Below, piece after piece: positions 34,740-43,327 of a DNA stretch of 64,000 nt (positions are counted from its first letter, which is position 1; each line of letters opens with the position of its first letter). A model generated the notes under the pieces. It was not told the DNA's origin. It did not search any database and saw nothing but the letters and a program-made list of their open reading frames with translations. Source of the stretch: Vogesella mureinivorans (GTDB taxonomy: Bacteria > Pseudomonadota > Gammaproteobacteria > Burkholderiales > Chromobacteriaceae); assembly GCF_007644035.1 (NCBI RefSeq), contig NZ_VMTV02000162.1, positions 1 through 64,000 of the forward strand. Reading direction: 5' to 3'. The position numbers were made by a program, and so were the translations under genes.

Positions 34740-35291
34740 ATGAACACCCTGATCATTCCAGACAAAAAAGCCTTGTTCCGCGGCTTTTTTCTTATCGGCC
34801 TTAGCGGCTTTGGCGGCGTGCTGCCGCAGGCGCAGCACCAGCTGGTACAGCGCCGGTGCTGGCTTACCGACACCGAGTTTGCCGAGCTGCTGGCGCTAGG
34901 CCAGGTACTGCCGGGGCCGAATATCGTCAATATGGCGGTGGCCATCGGCAGCCGCTTTCACGGCGTGGCCGGCGCACTGCTGGCGGTAGCCGGCCTGCTG
35001 CTGGCCCCGCTGGTGCTCATCCTGCTGCTGGCGACGCTGTACCAGCACTATCAGCAGGCCAGCTGGCTACAGCAGCTGCTGGCCGGGCTGGCACCGGCCG
35101 GCATCGGCTTGTTGCTGGGCATGGTGCTGAAGCTGGCGGCACGGCTGCCCCGCCGCCTGCTGCCGTGGCTATTGGCCGTGCTGACCTTTATTGCCGTAGC
35201 AGGCGTACACCTGCCGCTGTGGATCGTGCTGCTGGTGCTGGCACCGCTGGGCATAGGCCTGGCATGGCGCTACCCGCAAGGAGGGCTGTGA
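34740..35291 (+). CDS. Chromate transporter family protein, N-half type (CHR)
   Basis: This 183-residue membrane protein is one half of a two-gene chromate/sulfate transporter of the CHR family. The signature FLIGLSGFGGVLPQAQHQLV, ELLALGQVLPGPNIVNMAVAIG and about six hydrophobic segments are visible. In two-gene CHR systems the halves have opposite topology and pair in the membrane. Start ATG 34740 follows AAGGGGT. The next gene begins one base after the stop. Confidence 0.88.
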   Translation: MNTLIIPDKKALFRGFFLIGLSGFGGVLPQAQHQLVQRRCWLTDTEFAELLALGQVLPGPNIVNMAVAIGSRFHGVAGALLAVAGLLLAPLVLILLLATLYQHYQQASWLQQLLAGLAPAGIGLLLGMVLKLAARLPRRLLPWLLAVLTFIAVAGVHLPLWIVLLVLAPLGIGLAWRYPQGGL

Positions 35292-35292
35292 C

Positions 35293-35808
35293 ATGTTGCT
35301 GTTCCTGTTTCTGATGTTTGTACAGTTTTCCCTGCTGGCGGTGGGCGGCGCCAACGCCATCGTGCCGGAGCTGCACCGCGTGGTAGTGACCGAGCTGCAC
35401 TGGATGAGCGGCCAGGAGTTTGCCGCGCTGTTTGCGCTGGCGCAGGCCGCGCCGGGGCCAAATGTACTGATAGTGAGCCTGGTAGGCTGGAAGGTAGCGG
35501 GCGTGCCCGGCGCCATTGTCAGCCTGATCGGTATCTGCTTGCCGTCGTCGCTGCTCAGCTTCTGGGTGGCGCGCTGGTGGCAGCAGGCGCGCGGCAGCCG
35601 GCTGACTACCGCCATCAGCAAGGGGCTGGCGCCGCTGACGGTGGGGCTCATTGCGGCAGGTGTGGCCATGATGGCAGCCAGCCATCCGCCATCATGGGCC
35701 GCCGGGCTGCTGCTGGCTAGCTGCGCACTACTGAGCTGGCGCACGCGGCTGAACCCGCTGTGGCTGCTGGCGGCGGGTGCTGCCGCCGGGCTGGGCGGGC
35801 TGGTCTAA
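35293..35808 (+). CDS. Chromate transporter family protein, C-half type (CHR)
   Basis: This 171-residue partner of the preceding gene shows the second-half signature FSLLAVGGANAIVPELHR, WMSGQEFAALFALAQAAPGPNVLIVSLVGW, followed by hydrophobic helices. GGAGGGC precedes the ATG at a good distance. Together with the first half it should export chromate or take up a related oxyanion; the divergent LysR gene may control both. Confidence 0.88.
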   Translation: MLLFLFLMFVQFSLLAVGGANAIVPELHRVVVTELHWMSGQEFAALFALAQAAPGPNVLIVSLVGWKVAGVPGAIVSLIGICLPSSLLSFWVARWWQQARGSRLTTAISKGLAPLTVGLIAAGVAMMAASHPPSWAAGLLLASCALLSWRTRLNPLWLLAAGAAAGLGGLV

Positions 35809-35906
35809 GCCAGCTACCGATAGCCTGCCTGCTGGCGGGCAACAACGCTACATTGCGATAAAACTTGCTATAGAATTGCCGGCCTTTTCCCGCTGTTGTT
35901 GCTTGC

Positions 35907-36686
35907 ATGAAAAAGCCGCTTGCCCTGTTGCCCCTGCTTGTTGCCCTGCTTTACGCTGCTGTCGAACACTACCAGGCCCCGGCCACCCCTGCTGCGGCCA
36001 ACCCTGGCCCAGGCGGGCCGCAAGTAGCCACCCGCTTTGCCGACTGCCCGCAGCTGTTCTACCGCAACACCCCGCCCGCCATCCCCGCCGAACAGCAGCA
36101 CGCCAGCACGCGCGAGCTGTGCTTCGACGATTTTGCCATTCTGTACGACGGCGACCGCCGCACGCCGGTATTTGCCGCCGAAAAGCTGTCTGCGCGCAGC
36201 CTGGCCGACGCCGACGAAAAACGCACCGACCGCTTTTACGAAGAAGCCCGCCTGCGCAGCAACGAGCGCGCCACGCTGGCCGACTACCGCGGTAGCGGCT
36301 ACGACCGTGGCCACATGGCCGCCGCCGCACAGCGCACCACGCCCGAGGCCATGGCGCAAAGCTTTAGCCTGGCCAATATGGTGCCGCAGGTGCCGGAAAA
36401 TAACCGTGGCGTGTGGGCGCGCGCGGTAGAGGCCGCCACGCGCAAGTACGTGCAGCGCACCCGCGGCGATGTTTACGTGTTTACCGGCCCCTATTTCGAT
36501 ATGCAGCAAACCCCGCGCTACGCCGGCAAGGTGCGCGTGCCCGACGCGCTGTACAAGCTGGTGTACGACCCGGCCACCGGCAAGTCCTGGGTGTACTGGA
36601 CGGCCAACGCCGACGTGGCCAAGCCGCAGATGCTGACCTATGCCGAGCTGCAAAGCCGCACCGGCATAAGCTTTCTGCCGCAGTAA
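35907..36686 (+). CDS. Secreted DNA/RNA non-specific endonuclease
   Basis: This 259-residue protein has an N-terminal hydrophobic signal or anchor (residues 5-20) and a His-Asn-metal type nuclease domain. The active-site motif DRGHMAAAAQ (His as base) is followed by LANMVPQVPENNRGVW with the metal-binding Asn, then VYVFTGPYF, all as in Serratia/NucA-type nucleases. It should cut extracellular DNA and RNA non-specifically. Related nucleases serve in nutrient scavenging, biofilm dispersal or competence. No immunity gene is seen, which argues against a bacteriocin. Confidence 0.88.
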   Translation: MKKPLALLPLLVALLYAAVEHYQAPATPAAANPGPGGPQVATRFADCPQLFYRNTPPAIPAEQQHASTRELCFDDFAILYDGDRRTPVFAAEKLSARSLADADEKRTDRFYEEARLRSNERATLADYRGSGYDRGHMAAAAQRTTPEAMAQSFSLANMVPQVPENNRGVWARAVEAATRKYVQRTRGDVYVFTGPYFDMQQTPRYAGKVRVPDALYKLVYDPATGKSWVYWTANADVAKPQMLTYAELQSRTGISFLPQ

Positions 36687-36809
36687 GCGCCGCCCAGCCA
36701 GCAGGCACGGTTGGCCGCATTGGCATTTTTGTTCATGCTTTGTGTTGGACAAAAACCGGGCGCATTACTATGATCAGGGCAGTAATGAACCCTGCCCTGG
36801 CCCGCCATC

Positions 36810-37271
36810 ATGACTTCCGATACTGCCCCCGCACCTCTGCCCGCCCCGGCCGCCTGGCTGGGCTACGGCGGTGCCTTGCCCTTTATTGCCCTGGCTGCCT
36901 TGTGCTGGCTAGCCGCTAGCCACGCCGGTTTCTGGTTCGGCCTGCTGCTGGCCTACGGTGCCGTGATTTTGTCGTTTGTCGGCGCGCTGCACTGGGGCTT
37001 TGCCATGACGCTGCCGGGGCTGGATAGCGCACGCCGCAGCCGCATGATGGCCTGGAGCGTGGTACCGGCGCTGCTGGCCTGGCCGGCGGTGCTGCTACCT
37101 GCCGCCCCCGGCGTAGCCACCCTGCTGCTGGGCTATCTGCTGCATTACCTGCAAGACCAGCGCCTGTGCCGCCATGCCGACCTGCCCAGCTGGTACCTGC
37201 CGCTGCGCCGCCACCTCAGCCTGGCCGCCGGCACCAGCCTGCTGGCCGGTATGCTGGCACTGCAGGGCTAA
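36810..37271 (+). CDS. DUF3429-family membrane protein
   Basis: This 153-residue protein has four to five membrane helices. WLGYGGALPFIALA, YGAVILSFVGALHWGFAM, WSVVPALLAWPAVLL and YLLHYLQDQRL are the conserved blocks of the DUF3429 (TMEM69-like) family, whose function is not known. It starts a three-gene run with a second membrane protein 4 bp downstream and an ABC1-family kinase that overlaps that one. Confidence 0.8.
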   Translation: MTSDTAPAPLPAPAAWLGYGGALPFIALAALCWLAASHAGFWFGLLLAYGAVILSFVGALHWGFAMTLPGLDSARRSRMMAWSVVPALLAWPAVLLPAAPGVATLLLGYLLHYLQDQRLCRHADLPSWYLPLRRHLSLAAGTSLLAGMLALQG

Positions 37272-37274
37272 GCC

Positions 37275-37637
37275 ATGAGCCGCTACTTCAACAAACTGGG
37301 CGGTTTCCAGCGCAGCCCGGCCGGGCTGGAAAGCCGCCTGCTGGCGCTGGCGCCGCGCTGCCTGGCTTATGGCACGCTGCTGCTGGGCAGCCCTATCTGC
37401 CTGTGGCGGCTGCAAGTCTGGCTATGGCCGGGCAGCCTTAGCGCACAACAGGCGGGCATGGTGGATATTCTGGCCATCAGCTGGCTGATTCTGCTGTGGA
37501 CGGTGGTGTTTACCGTGGCGCTGGGCGCGTGGATCGTGCGCATCATGAAAGGCCCGGCTTATGTGGCCGACGCCTACCCGTTGGCCGACCACCCGCGCCC
37601 CGGCAGCCAACCCGCCGCGCCACCACACCATGACTGA
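37275..37637 (+). CDS. Membrane protein of unknown function upstream of the ABC1 kinase
   Basis: This 120-residue protein has two predicted membrane helices (about 30-52 and 65-90), a basic N-terminus (MSRYFNKLGGFQRS) and a Pro/His-rich tail. No family is recognised. It begins 4 bp after the DUF3429 gene and overlaps the kinase gene by 8 bp, so the three are co-translated and may work together in membrane lipid or quinone metabolism. Confidence 0.65.
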   Translation: MSRYFNKLGGFQRSPAGLESRLLALAPRCLAYGTLLLGSPICLWRLQVWLWPGSLSAQQAGMVDILAISWLILLWTVVFTVALGAWIVRIMKGPAYVADAYPLADHPRPGSQPAAPPHHD

Positions 37638-38967
37638 CAACGCCAAATCCCGCGCCGTACCCGTGGGCCGCCTGTCGCGGCTGGCGCGCCTGGGCACCCT
37701 GGCCGGCGGCATCGCCAGCGGCATGGTGGCCGAAGGCGCACGCCGGCTGGCCAGCGGCCAACGCCCGCAATGGCAAGACCTGCTGCTGACCCCGGCCAAT
37801 GCCACCCGCTTTGCCCACCAGCTATCGCAGATGCGCGGCGCCGCCATGAAGATGGGGCAGCTGTTATCCATGGACGCAGGCGACCTGCTGCCGCCCACGC
37901 TACGCGACATCCTGGCCACGCTGCGCGAAGACGCACACACCATGCCGCTCAGCCAGCTGGCGGACGTACTGGAGCAGGAATGGGGCGAAGACTGGCAAAC
38001 GCGTTTCAAGCGTTTTTCCTTTCAGCCGGTGGCGGCCGCGTCCATCGGCCAGGTACACCGGGCCGAGCTGGCCAGCGGGCAGACGCTAGCCATCAAGGTG
38101 CAATACCCCGGTGTGGCACGAAGCATTGATAGCGATGTGGACAATGTCGCCAGCCTGCTGCGCCTGAGCGGCCTGCTGCCGCCAGGCTTCGAGCTGGCCA
38201 CGCTGCTGACCGAAGCCAAGCGCCAGCTACACCAGGAAGCCGACTACCAGCAGGAAGCGGCCAACCTGCAACACTACCGCCAGCTGCTGGCAGGCCACGC
38301 CGACCTGCTGCTGCCGCAAGCCGTGCCCGAGCTGTGCACGCCCCGCATCCTGGCCATGGACTTTATCGACAGCGTGCCCATCACCACGCTGCAGCAGGCG
38401 CCGCAGGCCGAGCGCGACCGCGTGGCCACCCTGCTGTTCGATTTATTGCTGCGCGAAATTTTCGACTTTGCCTGCCTGCAAAGCGACCCGAACTTTGCCA
38501 ACTATCGCTACCAGCCCGACAGCGGCCGGCTGGTGCTGCTGGACTTTGGCGCCACGCGCCGGCTGGCGGCCGACACCGTACAGCACTACCGCCGCCTGCT
38601 GTTGGCCGCACAGGCGCAAGACCGGCAGGCGCTGGGCGAGGCGGCCACCGCGCTGGGCTACTTTCCGCAGCAGGTGTCGGCGCAGCATTACGACGAGGTG
38701 ATGGCTATCTTTCTACTGGCCTGCGAGCCGCTACGCCACGCCGGCGCCTATGACTTTGGCCACAGCACGCTGGCCGCCCGTATGCGCGACGCCGGCTGGG
38801 CCATGCGCCACGAGCGCGACGCCTGGCACACCCCGCCAGTGGATGCATTGTTCCTGCACCGCAAGGTAGCCGGGCTGTACCTGCTGGCCGCCCGCCTGCA
38901 GGCGCGGGTGGATATAGCCAGCCTGTTTGCCCGCTACCACAGCAGCCCGGCGGCGATCACGTCATAG
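37630..38967 (+). CDS. ABC1/AarF/UbiB-family atypical kinase
   Basis: This 445-residue protein-kinase-like ATPase belongs to the UbiB/ADCK family linked to ubiquinone and membrane lipid homeostasis. The family-specific KxGQ motif is AAMKMGQLLSMD, the nucleotide-binding Lys lies in LAIKVQYPG, the ExD-like region in QLHQEADYQQEA, the catalytic loop in LQSDPNFANYRY and the metal motif in LLDFGATRRL. It lacks the two C-terminal membrane helices of UbiB proper, so it is closer to the short ADCK-like group. It converges with the radical SAM gene and overlaps it by 6 bp. Confidence 0.85.
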   Translation: MTDNAKSRAVPVGRLSRLARLGTLAGGIASGMVAEGARRLASGQRPQWQDLLLTPANATRFAHQLSQMRGAAMKMGQLLSMDAGDLLPPTLRDILATLREDAHTMPLSQLADVLEQEWGEDWQTRFKRFSFQPVAAASIGQVHRAELASGQTLAIKVQYPGVARSIDSDVDNVASLLRLSGLLPPGFELATLLTEAKRQLHQEADYQQEAANLQHYRQLLAGHADLLLPQAVPELCTPRILAMDFIDSVPITTLQQAPQAERDRVATLLFDLLLREIFDFACLQSDPNFANYRYQPDSGRLVLLDFGATRRLAADTVQHYRRLLLAAQAQDRQALGEAATALGYFPQQVSAQHYDEVMAIFLLACEPLRHAGAYDFGHSTLAARMRDAGWAMRHERDAWHTPPVDALFLHRKVAGLYLLAARLQARVDIASLFARYHSSPAAITS

Positions 38968-40356
38968 TTTGCGCAGGTATTTGAAGCGGATATCGATAAA
39001 CTTCTGGCGCCAGCTGCGCAGGTCTTCCAGGCTCATGTTGTAGGGTTTGATCACACAGCCGTCCTGGTGGGCGCGCACGGGCACCTGCCACAGGTTGTCG
39101 GTATCCAGGCCGCCGATAAACAGATTGTCACGCACGCTTTGCTCGAATACGGGGGTGCCGGGGAAGGGAATCAGGGTGCCTACCCAGTTACGGTCCAGCT
39201 GCAGGTCGTCGATCATGTCCATGGTTTCCTGCAGCGTTTCATTGGTGTCTTCCGGGAAACCCATGATCCAGTTGCCGGCCAGGCTGACGCGGTGTTTTTT
39301 CAGGTCTTCTACCACCTTGTAAATGGTGTCGCGCTTCAGGCCCTTTTTGATCACGGTGTTGCGGATATAGTCCGAGCCATGCTCTGGCGCCAGCAGGGCC
39401 GAGGTCATGCCCGCCGCCACCATGGCGTCGATCACATCGGTACGCAGGCTGTTCATGCCCAGCCCGCCGGCGGTGGTGAACTGGATATCCAGGCCGCGGC
39501 GCAGAATCTCGTTGCAGATACCCAGGATGTGCTTGTTGTCTACCGTGAGGTTGTCGTCCATGAAGGTAAAGAAACGTTGGCCGCGCTCGGTGGCCAGGTA
39601 CTCCAGCTCGTCGACAAACTTTTCCGGCGTGCGCCGCCGCAGCTTGCGCCCCTGCACCAGGTACATATCACAGAAGGTGCATTTAAACGGGCAGCCGCGC
39701 TCGGAAATCACCGGCACCACATTCTTGATTACGTGGTTCTTGAAGTTGGAATAATGGCCCAGGTCCATTTCGAACTCGGTAAAGTCCACCATATCCCACG
39801 CCTGCATCGGCAGCTCTTCGTAATCGATCCACTCGCGGTCGCGGTTGATGCGCACTTTGCCCTGCTCGTCGCGGAAGGCAAACGACTTGATATCGTTCAG
39901 GTTGCCCAGCTCGCCGCTGGCAATGCGGTCGGCCATGGCCACCATCTGCGGCTCGCCCTCACCCAGCGCGATGTAGTCGAACTCCGGGCAGTTGGTGAGG
40001 ATTTCCTGCGGGTAGGTGGTGGCGTGAATGCCACCGGTCATGATCTTGAGCCCGGGCGCTACCGCCTTGATCTCGCGCGCATAGCGCCAGGCGGTTTTCA
40101 TGAAACCGGAAAACAGAAAGGAAATGGCCACCAGGCCCGGCTGCTCGGTACGGATGGCGTGCGTGATTTTGTCCAGGCAATACTGATTGGGCTCGGCCTG
40201 CTCGTGCACACGCCGGTTGTTCAGGTCTAGCAATACCGGTGTGTGGCCGGCCTTGCGCAGCACCGCTGCCAGCGACAGCAAAGCCGCAGAAGGCAGAAAA
40301 TCTGTGCGGTTGGGCTGGGGCTCATCCAGATAGGGGGCAATCAGCAGTACTTTCAC
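38962..40356 (-). CDS. B12-binding-domain radical SAM protein of unknown function
   Basis: This 464-residue protein begins with a Rossmann-type cobalamin-binding-like domain (1-145) containing KIMTGGIHATTYP and YIALGEGE. The radical SAM domain follows with the 4Fe-4S motif CPFKCTFC (Cys 222, 226, 229). The N-domain lacks the DxHxxG His that ligates cobalt, so any cobalamin would be bound base-off without it, or not at all. A C-terminal region (about 400-464) ends RQKFIDIRFKYLRKL. Relatives include BchE-type cyclases and methyltransferases; the substrate is unknown. It is transcribed alone, leftward. Confidence 0.82.
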   Translation of the reverse strand: MKVLLIAPYLDEPQPNRTDFLPSAALLSLAAVLRKAGHTPVLLDLNNRRVHEQAEPNQYCLDKITHAIRTEQPGLVAISFLFSGFMKTAWRYAREIKAVAPGLKIMTGGIHATTYPQEILTNCPEFDYIALGEGEPQMVAMADRIASGELGNLNDIKSFAFRDEQGKVRINRDREWIDYEELPMQAWDMVDFTEFEMDLGHYSNFKNHVIKNVVPVISERGCPFKCTFCDMYLVQGRKLRRRTPEKFVDELEYLATERGQRFFTFMDDNLTVDNKHILGICNEILRRGLDIQFTTAGGLGMNSLRTDVIDAMVAAGMTSALLAPEHGSDYIRNTVIKKGLKRDTIYKVVEDLKKHRVSLAGNWIMGFPEDTNETLQETMDMIDDLQLDRNWVGTLIPFPGTPVFEQSVRDNLFIGGLDTDNLWQVPVRAHQDGCVIKPYNMSLEDLRSWRQKFIDIRFKYLRKL

Positions 40357-40559
40357 CTTGGCATTCTCCGTGTGTCTTTTATCGTGTTGTGCAACAGGCT
40401 TTCAGCTATAGCCCTTCTTGTGGTGGGTGTATAAAACCACAACATGGCCACGGCTTAAAGCAATAACTAAAGAATGCACACAGATAAAACGCAGGAAAAC
40501 ACACAAGAACCATAAAACAGCGCGCAGGCCGCAGGCCTAAGCGGGCAAGCCTGCGCCGT

Positions 40560-41051
40560 TTACACAGGCAACCGTGGCACGTCGGCCAGGCCGTACTGGC
40601 GGGCTAATGCTTCTACCACCAGCTCGTGGTCGGCGCGCTGCGCCAGGCCAGACACCCCTACCGAACCGATGCACCCTACGCCAGCCACGCGCAGCGGGAA
40701 GCTGCCGCCATGGCTGGCGTAGTCGCGCTCGGGCAGCGCGCTGCGCTCGGCCAGGGTTTTGCCTTTTAGCTGGCAGGCCAGCCCCACCGCGTAGGAGCTT
40801 TGCTGGAAATGCTGCACCACATTGTGTTTGCGCCGCAGCCAGTCGTCGTTGGCGGGTGTGGCGCCGGGCAGCATGCTGAAAAACAGGCGCTGCTGGTTTA
40901 CCGTAATGGCAATGGCCACCGGGGCTTGCTGCGCCAGCGCCATGCCCCGCAGCGCCGAGCCCAGCTGCCAGGCGTCGTCTTCATCAAAATGCGGCAGTAC
41001 CAGCATGGCTTCCTGCCGGGCTACCAGGGCAAGTTCGTCTTGTAGCAACAT
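40560..41051 (-). CDS. UPF0303/GlcG-HbpS-like protein
   Basis: This 163-residue cytoplasmic protein resembles the UPF0303 family (YBR137W-like, haem-degrading/HbpS-like fold). DYASHGGSFPLRVAGVGCIGSVGVSGL is the hallmark block, with FDEDDAWQLGSALR and WLRRKHNVVQHFQQSSYAVG before it. Members are proposed to bind small ligands or haem; the biochemical role here is not known. It is the gene just upstream of the mod operon's 3' end and reads in the same direction with an 80-bp gap. Confidence 0.75.
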   Translation of the reverse strand: MLLQDELALVARQEAMLVLPHFDEDDAWQLGSALRGMALAQQAPVAIAITVNQQRLFFSMLPGATPANDDWLRRKHNVVQHFQQSSYAVGLACQLKGKTLAERSALPERDYASHGGSFPLRVAGVGCIGSVGVSGLAQRADHELVVEALARQYGLADVPRLPV

Positions 41052-41131
41052 GGTTGGTCCTTGATGGTGGTGCTATCCAGTATGCGGCAGCGCGCGGCAA
41101 TGGTCATGGCCGATATGCCGCGCGGTGGCAG

Positions 41132-41938
41132 TCAGGCCGGTACGGCCAGTATCACGCTGGATGCCTTGAACAGCGCACTGGCCGGCTGGCCCACGGCCAG
41201 CGCCAGGGTGTCGCAGCTATCGTTCGTCACCACCGCGGCCACGCTGACACCGCCGGGCAGTGCAATGACCACCTCGGTATTCACCGCCCCTGGCTGGATG
41301 CGTGCGATTACACCATGCAGCTGGTTGCGCGCCGAAAAGCGTGCGCTGCCCGCGTCGCTTACCAGCATGATGGACGATGCTTTCACCAGCGCCAGTGCCT
41401 GGGCTCCCGGCTGCAAACCCAGGCTCAGTACGCTGTCGTGGGTCACCGTCGCCACGATGCGCTGGCCGGCCGGGGTCAGCAGGGTCACTTCGTCGTTCAC
41501 GGCGCCGGGCTTTACCGCCTCGACGGTACCGGCAAACTGGTTGCGTGCGCTGGTTCGCATGGCCATCTTCCGTATCAATACATAGTCGTCGGCCAGCGCG
41601 GGGGCCTGGCTGGCCAGGCTGTGGACAAAGCGCTGGTGCTCGGCCTGCAGGGTATGAAAGTTGTGCAAAAGCTGCGCGCCACGCGCGGTCAGCTGGGTGC
41701 CACCACCGCCCTTGCCACCGGCTAGGCGCGCCACCAGCGGCTCGCCGGCCAGGTTATTCATGGTGTCGATAGCGTCCCAGGCGGCTTTGTAGCTCATGCC
41801 TGCTGCCTTGGCCGCTTGGGTAATGGAGCCGCAGGTAGCGATGTGCGCCAACAGGGCCATGCGGTCGGCCCCACCCAGTGGCTGGCCGTTTATCGTCATC
41901 CACAGGCTGCCCTGCAGCTGGATGGTTTTATCAGTCAT
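41132..41938 (-). CDS. modE: Molybdate-responsive regulator ModE
   Basis: This 268-residue regulator has a winged-helix DNA-binding domain (1-115) with GSITQAAKAAGMSYKAAWDAIDTMN, GGKGGGGTQLTARG and two C-terminal TOBE/Mop molybdate-binding domains (SARNQFAGTVEAVKPGAVNDEV and SARNQLHGVIARIQPGAVNTEV). With molybdate bound it represses the mod operon. ATG 41938 was chosen; the frame continues upstream inside modC. It overlaps modC by 8 bp and so lies at the end of the operon it controls, an autoregulatory loop through the ModE box at 44111-44134. Confidence 0.93.
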   Translation of the reverse strand: MTDKTIQLQGSLWMTINGQPLGGADRMALLAHIATCGSITQAAKAAGMSYKAAWDAIDTMNNLAGEPLVARLAGGKGGGGTQLTARGAQLLHNFHTLQAEHQRFVHSLASQAPALADDYVLIRKMAMRTSARNQFAGTVEAVKPGAVNDEVTLLTPAGQRIVATVTHDSVLSLGLQPGAQALALVKASSIMLVSDAGSARFSARNQLHGVIARIQPGAVNTEVVIALPGGVSVAAVVTNDSCDTLALAVGQPASALFKASSVILAVPA

Positions 41939-42635
41939 GGCGGGGCGTTGCCTCGGTAAAGGTAGCCAGGTTGGCCGCATGGGCCTGACCATCGCGCAGC
42001 TCGAATACCTGCTGGCCAAACAGGGCGACGTCTTGTTCGTCGTGGGTAATCAGCAGCAGCGGTATCTGCACCTGTGCCAGCAGGGCCAGCAGCGTCTGGC
42101 GCATGTCGTGGCGCAGCGCCGGGTCCAGCGCGGCAAAGGGTTCGTCCAGCAGCAAGGCGCGCGGTTTGGCCACCAGCGCCCGCGCCAGCGCCACGCGCTG
42201 GCGCTGGCCGCCGGACAGCTCGCCCGGCCGCTGCTGCGCCATGGCCGCCAGGCCAAAGGAGCGCAGCCAGTGCTCTACTTCGTCGTGCTGTGCGCTGGTA
42301 CGCGGGTTCAGCCAGCCGCGCACCAGGCCAAAGGCCACGTTTTGGCGCACGGTCAGGTGGGGAAACAGCGCGTAATCCTGAAACAGATAGCCCAGCTGCC
42401 GCGCCTGCGGGGCCAGGTTTACCCCACCAGGCTGCGAGAACAGCAGCCGCCCGCCCAGGCGGATATGGCCGCTGTCTGGCGTCATCAGCCCGGCAATGGC
42501 CTTGAGGGTCAGGCTTTTGCCCGCACCAGACTGGCCAAACAGCACGGTGTGCTGGCTGGCCGACTGCAGCTGTACGTTCAGCTGAAAGCTGCGCTTGCCG
42601 GTGCGCAGGGTTTTCTGGATGGCAATATCAAGCAT
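41931..42635 (-). CDS. modC: Molybdate ABC transporter ATPase ModC (short form)
   Basis: This 234-residue ATPase has Walker A GQSGAGKSLT, signature LSGGQRQRVALARAL, Walker B ALLLDEPFAALD and switch LLITHDEQD. Classical ModC proteins are about 350 residues because of a C-terminal TOBE domain; here the chain stops after the ATPase core. ModE downstream carries two Mop domains, so molybdate sensing may be left to ModE. ATG 42635 (MLDIAIQK) was chosen; the longer frame runs into modB. Confidence 0.9.
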   Translation of the reverse strand: MLDIAIQKTLRTGKRSFQLNVQLQSASQHTVLFGQSGAGKSLTLKAIAGLMTPDSGHIRLGGRLLFSQPGGVNLAPQARQLGYLFQDYALFPHLTVRQNVAFGLVRGWLNPRTSAQHDEVEHWLRSFGLAAMAQQRPGELSGGQRQRVALARALVAKPRALLLDEPFAALDPALRHDMRQTLLALLAQVQIPLLLITHDEQDVALFGQQVFELRDGQAHAANLATFTEATPRHD

Positions 42636-42643
42636 GCGGCCCC

Positions 42644-43324
42644 CTAGCGCTGCGCTACTCGGCCTGGCGCCAGGTAGCCTGCGGCCAACAATACGGTAAT
42701 GCACACGGCCGAGATCACGGCCACCAGCAGGTTGGCCACATCGTCTTGCCCGGCCTGCACCGCTTCGTACACGGCTATCGACAGGGTCTGGGTTTTGCCC
42801 GGAATGCTGCCTGCCACCATCAGCGTGGCGCCAAACTCGCCCAGCGCACGGGCAAAGGCCAGCAGGATACCGGCCAGAATACCGCGCCAGGCCAGCGGCA
42901 GGGTAATGCGGAAAAACACTGCCAGACGGCTGATGCCCAGCACCTGCGCCGCCTGCTCCAGCTGGCCGTCTACCGCCTCGAACGCCGCCCGCGCCGGCTT
43001 GAACACCAGCGGAAACGCCACCACCGCCGCGGCGATGACCGCGCCCTGCCAGCTAAAAATCAGGTTAATGCCCCACTGCGCCTGCAGCCAGCCGCCCAGC
43101 GCGCCCTGCCTACCCAGTAACACCAGCAGGTAATAGCCCAGCACGGTAGGCGGCAGCACCATGGGTAGGGTCAGCAGCGTGTCCAGCACATCGCGCCCCG
43201 GAAAGCGCCCGCGTGCCAGCACAAAGCCGGTAGCCACGCCCAGCAGCGCCGCCAGCAAGGTGGCCAGGCCGGCTACTTTCAGCGACAGCGCCAGGGCGAC
43301 CCATACGGTGTCCATACCCGGCAT
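42644..43324 (-). CDS. modB: Molybdate ABC transporter permease ModB
   Basis: This 226-residue permease has five to six helices. TLPMVLPPTVLGYYLLVLLG, the coupling loop region EQAAQVLGISRLAVFFRITLPLAW and FARALGEFGATLMVAGSIPGKTQTL are signatures of ModB. It begins 3 bp after the modA stop; GTG 43327 or ATG 43315 are alternative starts. It is translated between modA and modC. Confidence 0.93.
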   Translation of the reverse strand: MPGMDTVWVALALSLKVAGLATLLAALLGVATGFVLARGRFPGRDVLDTLLTLPMVLPPTVLGYYLLVLLGRQGALGGWLQAQWGINLIFSWQGAVIAAAVVAFPLVFKPARAAFEAVDGQLEQAAQVLGISRLAVFFRITLPLAWRGILAGILLAFARALGEFGATLMVAGSIPGKTQTLSIAVYEAVQAGQDDVANLLVAVISAVCITVLLAAGYLAPGRVAQR

Positions 43325-43327
43325 CAC

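Noticed and set aside
35907-36686. The secreted nuclease as a bacteriocin or toxin
   Set aside because: It has a simple signal peptide, no toxin-delivery domain and no immunity gene next to it; a scavenging nuclease is simpler.
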